A program made the position numbers and the translations under genes. This document shows, piece by piece, positions 32,214 to 33,872 of a stretch of 33,872 nucleotides of DNA; the first letter of the stretch is position 1; every line of letters starts with the position of its first letter. Source of the stretch: an uncultured delta proteobacterium. Its GTDB lineage: Bacteria; Myxococcota_A; Polyangia; Polyangiales; JADJMO01. The notes under the pieces are model-generated. The model made no database searches, was not told the origin of the DNA, and saw only the letters and a program-made list of their open reading frames with translations. The DNA is taken from assembly GCA_903923175.1 (NCBI GenBank), contig CAIXWQ010000683.1, positions 1 to 33,872 of the forward strand, in the 5' to 3' direction.

Positions 32214-33872
32214 ATGCAGCTTCGATCCTGGTTTCTGGGCGCCGCGCTCGCCGTCGCGGCGACGTCGGCCACGCGCGCCGACGCGTTCTGCGGGTTCTAC
32301 GTCGCGCCGTCGGACGGCCCGCTCTACAACGACGCGACGCAGGTGGCGTTGATGCGCGACGGCACGCGCACCGTCATCAGCATGTCGAACAACTACCGGG
32401 GGCCGCTCGCCGACTTCGCGATGGTCGTGCCGGTGCCGGTGGTGCTGCAGAAGGAGAACGTGAAGACGCTCCCGCGCGGCGCGTTCGAGAAGCTCGAGTC
32501 GCTGAGCGCGCCGCGGCTCGTCGAGTACTGGGAGCAGGACCCGTGCTTCGAGCCGAAGTACGACGAGCGCTCGGACAAGGCGGCCGCGTCGCCGATGGCC
32601 GCGGCCGCGCCGGGCGGCGGTGGCGGCGGCGGGTACGGCGTCAAGATCGAGGCGCAGTTCACGGTCGGCGAGTACGAGATCGTGATCCTCAGCGCCAAGG
32701 ACTCGGACGGCCTCGAGCGCTGGCTCGGCGACAACAAGTACAAGATCCCGAAGGGCTCCGCCGAGGCGCTCGCGCCGTACGTGAAGGAGCAGATGAAGTT
32801 CTTCGTGGCGAAGGTCGACGCGACCAAGGTCACCAGGGACGAGTCGGGCGCGGTCGTGCTCTCGCCGCTCCGCTTCAACTACGAGGAGACGACCTTCAAG
32901 CTCCCCGTGCGCCTCGGCCTGCTCAACGCGCCGGCTGCGGGGAGCGGCGCGGCGAAGCAGGACCTCATCGTCTACGTGCTCGCCGAGAACAAGCGCTACG
33001 AGGTCGCGAACTACCCGAACGCGTTCATCCCCACGAACATCGACGTCACCAACGAGACGCGCAAGGCGTTCGGGTCGTTCTACGCGACGCTCTTCGACGC
33101 CACGATCGCGAAGGCGGGCGGGCGGGCGGTGGTCACCGAGTACTCTTGGCAGTCGAGCTCGTGCGATCCGTGCCCGACGCCGCCGCTCGAGGACGCCGAC
33201 ATCGCCACGCTCGGCGGAGACGTGCTGTTCGGCATGGGCGCGCCGCCGCCGCCGCCAGGTGCGAGTGACGCGGGCGTCGCGCCGCTGCCGGGCGCGCTTC
33301 CCGGGGTGCCCGGGGGAGGCCGTATGGGCGGCGGCATGGGCGGCTACTACGGCGGAAGCGCGCACCCGGTCGTGCTCACGCGGCTGCACACGCGCTACGA
33401 CGCGAGCACGCTGACCGAGGACCTCGTCTTCAAGGCGGCCGATCCCGTGGTGGGCGGTCGCGAGTTCGTGGTCGACGACAAGGGGAGCCTCGAGAAGGGG
33501 GCGAAGTCGTCGCCCGGCGGCAACAACTTCCAGGCGCGCTACGCGATCCGTCACGCCTGGGAGGGCCCGGTGCTGTGCGCGAAGCCGCGGCGCGGGATCT
33601 GGGGCGGACCGCCGGCCGGCGTGCCGGGCACGACCTCGCCCGCGCCGGCCAAGGGGCTCGCCGCCGCGCCGCGCGGGGGCGTCGCGCTCGCGAGCTACGT
33701 GAGCCGCGGCCTCGACGACGTGGGCGAGTACGACAAGGCGCTCGGCATCAAGCCGCCGGCGCCGAAGCCCGAGACGGCCGCGGCGGCCGCGAAATCGAAG
33801 GCGAAGGCAGAGGACGTCCCGCCGCCCAAGGGGAAGTGCGGTTGCTCGACCCCGGGCGCGGACGGCGGGCTC
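32214..33872 (+). CDS. Secreted DUF2330-type protein with MYXO-CTERM start (3' end outside window)
   Basis: 553 residues visible with no stop before the window end. ATG 32214 opens a signal peptide (MQLRSWFLGAALAVAATSATRADA) followed directly by FCGFYVAPSD, the usual mature start of DUF2330 proteins. YRGPLADFAMVVPVP and the IVYVLAENKRYEVANYPNAFIP region are also typical. Gly- and Pro-rich inserts (GGGGGGG near residue 140; PPPPP and MGGGMGG near 345-380) look disordered. The last visible residues are a Lys/Pro linker, then CGCSTPGADGG with Cys542 and Cys544. That is how MYXO-CTERM anchors begin, so a membrane helix and basic tail are expected just beyond the window. The biochemical function of DUF2330 is not known to me. 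Confidence 0.9.
   Translation, partial: MQLRSWFLGAALAVAATSATRADAFCGFYVAPSDGPLYNDATQVALMRDGTRTVISMSNNYRGPLADFAMVVPVPVVLQKENVKTLPRGAFEKLESLSAPRLVEYWEQDPCFEPKYDERSDKAAASPMAAAAPGGGGGGGYGVKIEAQFTVGEYEIVILSAKDSDGLERWLGDNKYKIPKGSAEALAPYVKEQMKFFVAKVDATKVTRDESGAVVLSPLRFNYEETTFKLPVRLGLLNAPAAGSGAAKQDLIVYVLAENKRYEVANYPNAFIPTNIDVTNETRKAFGSFYATLFDATIAKAGGRAVVTEYSWQSSSCDPCPTPPLEDADIATLGGDVLFGMGAPPPPPGASDAGVAPLPGALPGVPGGGRMGGGMGGYYGGSAHPVVLTRLHTRYDASTLTEDLVFKAADPVVGGREFVVDDKGSLEKGAKSSPGGNNFQARYAIRHAWEGPVLCAKPRRGIWGGPPAGVPGTTSPAPAKGLAAAPRGGVALASYVSRGLDDVGEYDKALGIKPPAPKPETAAAAAKSKAKAEDVPPPKGKCGCSTPGADGGL

Overview
The window is very GC-rich DNA (strong G/C bias at third codon positions) from what looks like a Myxococcota genome, most likely Polyangia. 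The evidence is two secreted proteins with MYXO-CTERM-type tails or tail starts, a DUF2330 protein, Cys-rich 'SGxCxDGVCC' surface repeats, Asp/Ala/Pro 'DAGVDAP' linkers, and promoters placed so close to start codons that several mRNAs look leaderless. I recognise no phage, transposase, rRNA, tRNA or CRISPR. The region reads as chromosomal core plus lineage-specific genes.

Layout. 1-542: 3' end of a membrane protein. 601-4479: a DEAD-box RNA helicase with a DbpA-type RNA-binding domain, then an ABC-F ATPase; both act on RNA or ribosomes and both have a TGCTAGAG-type -10 element 7-8 nt before the start codon. 4617-12994: a TetR regulator with a palindromic operator at its own start, then a fatty-acid degradation run (acyl-CoA dehydrogenase, MaoC hydratase, high-molecular-weight FabG, thiolase), a possible SCP2-like protein and an iron-dependent alcohol dehydrogenase. 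The four core enzymes match the set of the mycobacterial fadE5/fadA2/fabG4/htdX locus and together supply the four beta-oxidation steps.

13377-18666: Gfo/Idh/MocA oxidoreductase, CDP-alcohol phosphatidyltransferase, radical SAM protein with a C-terminal cysteine cluster, GtrA-type membrane protein (opposite strand) and class III aminotransferase. I propose this as a candidate pathway for an unusual phospholipid or glycolipid head group; it is the best candidate here for an undescribed system, but that role is inference. 18732-20036: a small lipoprotein and a LOG-family nucleotide phosphoribohydrolase, convergent.

20352-30273 (all minus strand): a 1608-residue Kelch/Cys-rich surface protein with a MYXO-CTERM-like tail, a type-B carboxylesterase lipoprotein, an FtsB/DivIC-like division protein, and the 5-oxoprolinase pair pxpA and fused pxpB-pxpC. 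A near-perfect 77-bp tandem duplication lies just after the pxpBC stop. 30357-32086: a 37-residue extremely basic protein with its own promoter and strong terminator, then guaB (IMP dehydrogenase). 32214-end: a secreted DUF2330 protein that runs off the window inside what looks like its MYXO-CTERM tail.

All family calls come from motifs read by eye; no database search was run.
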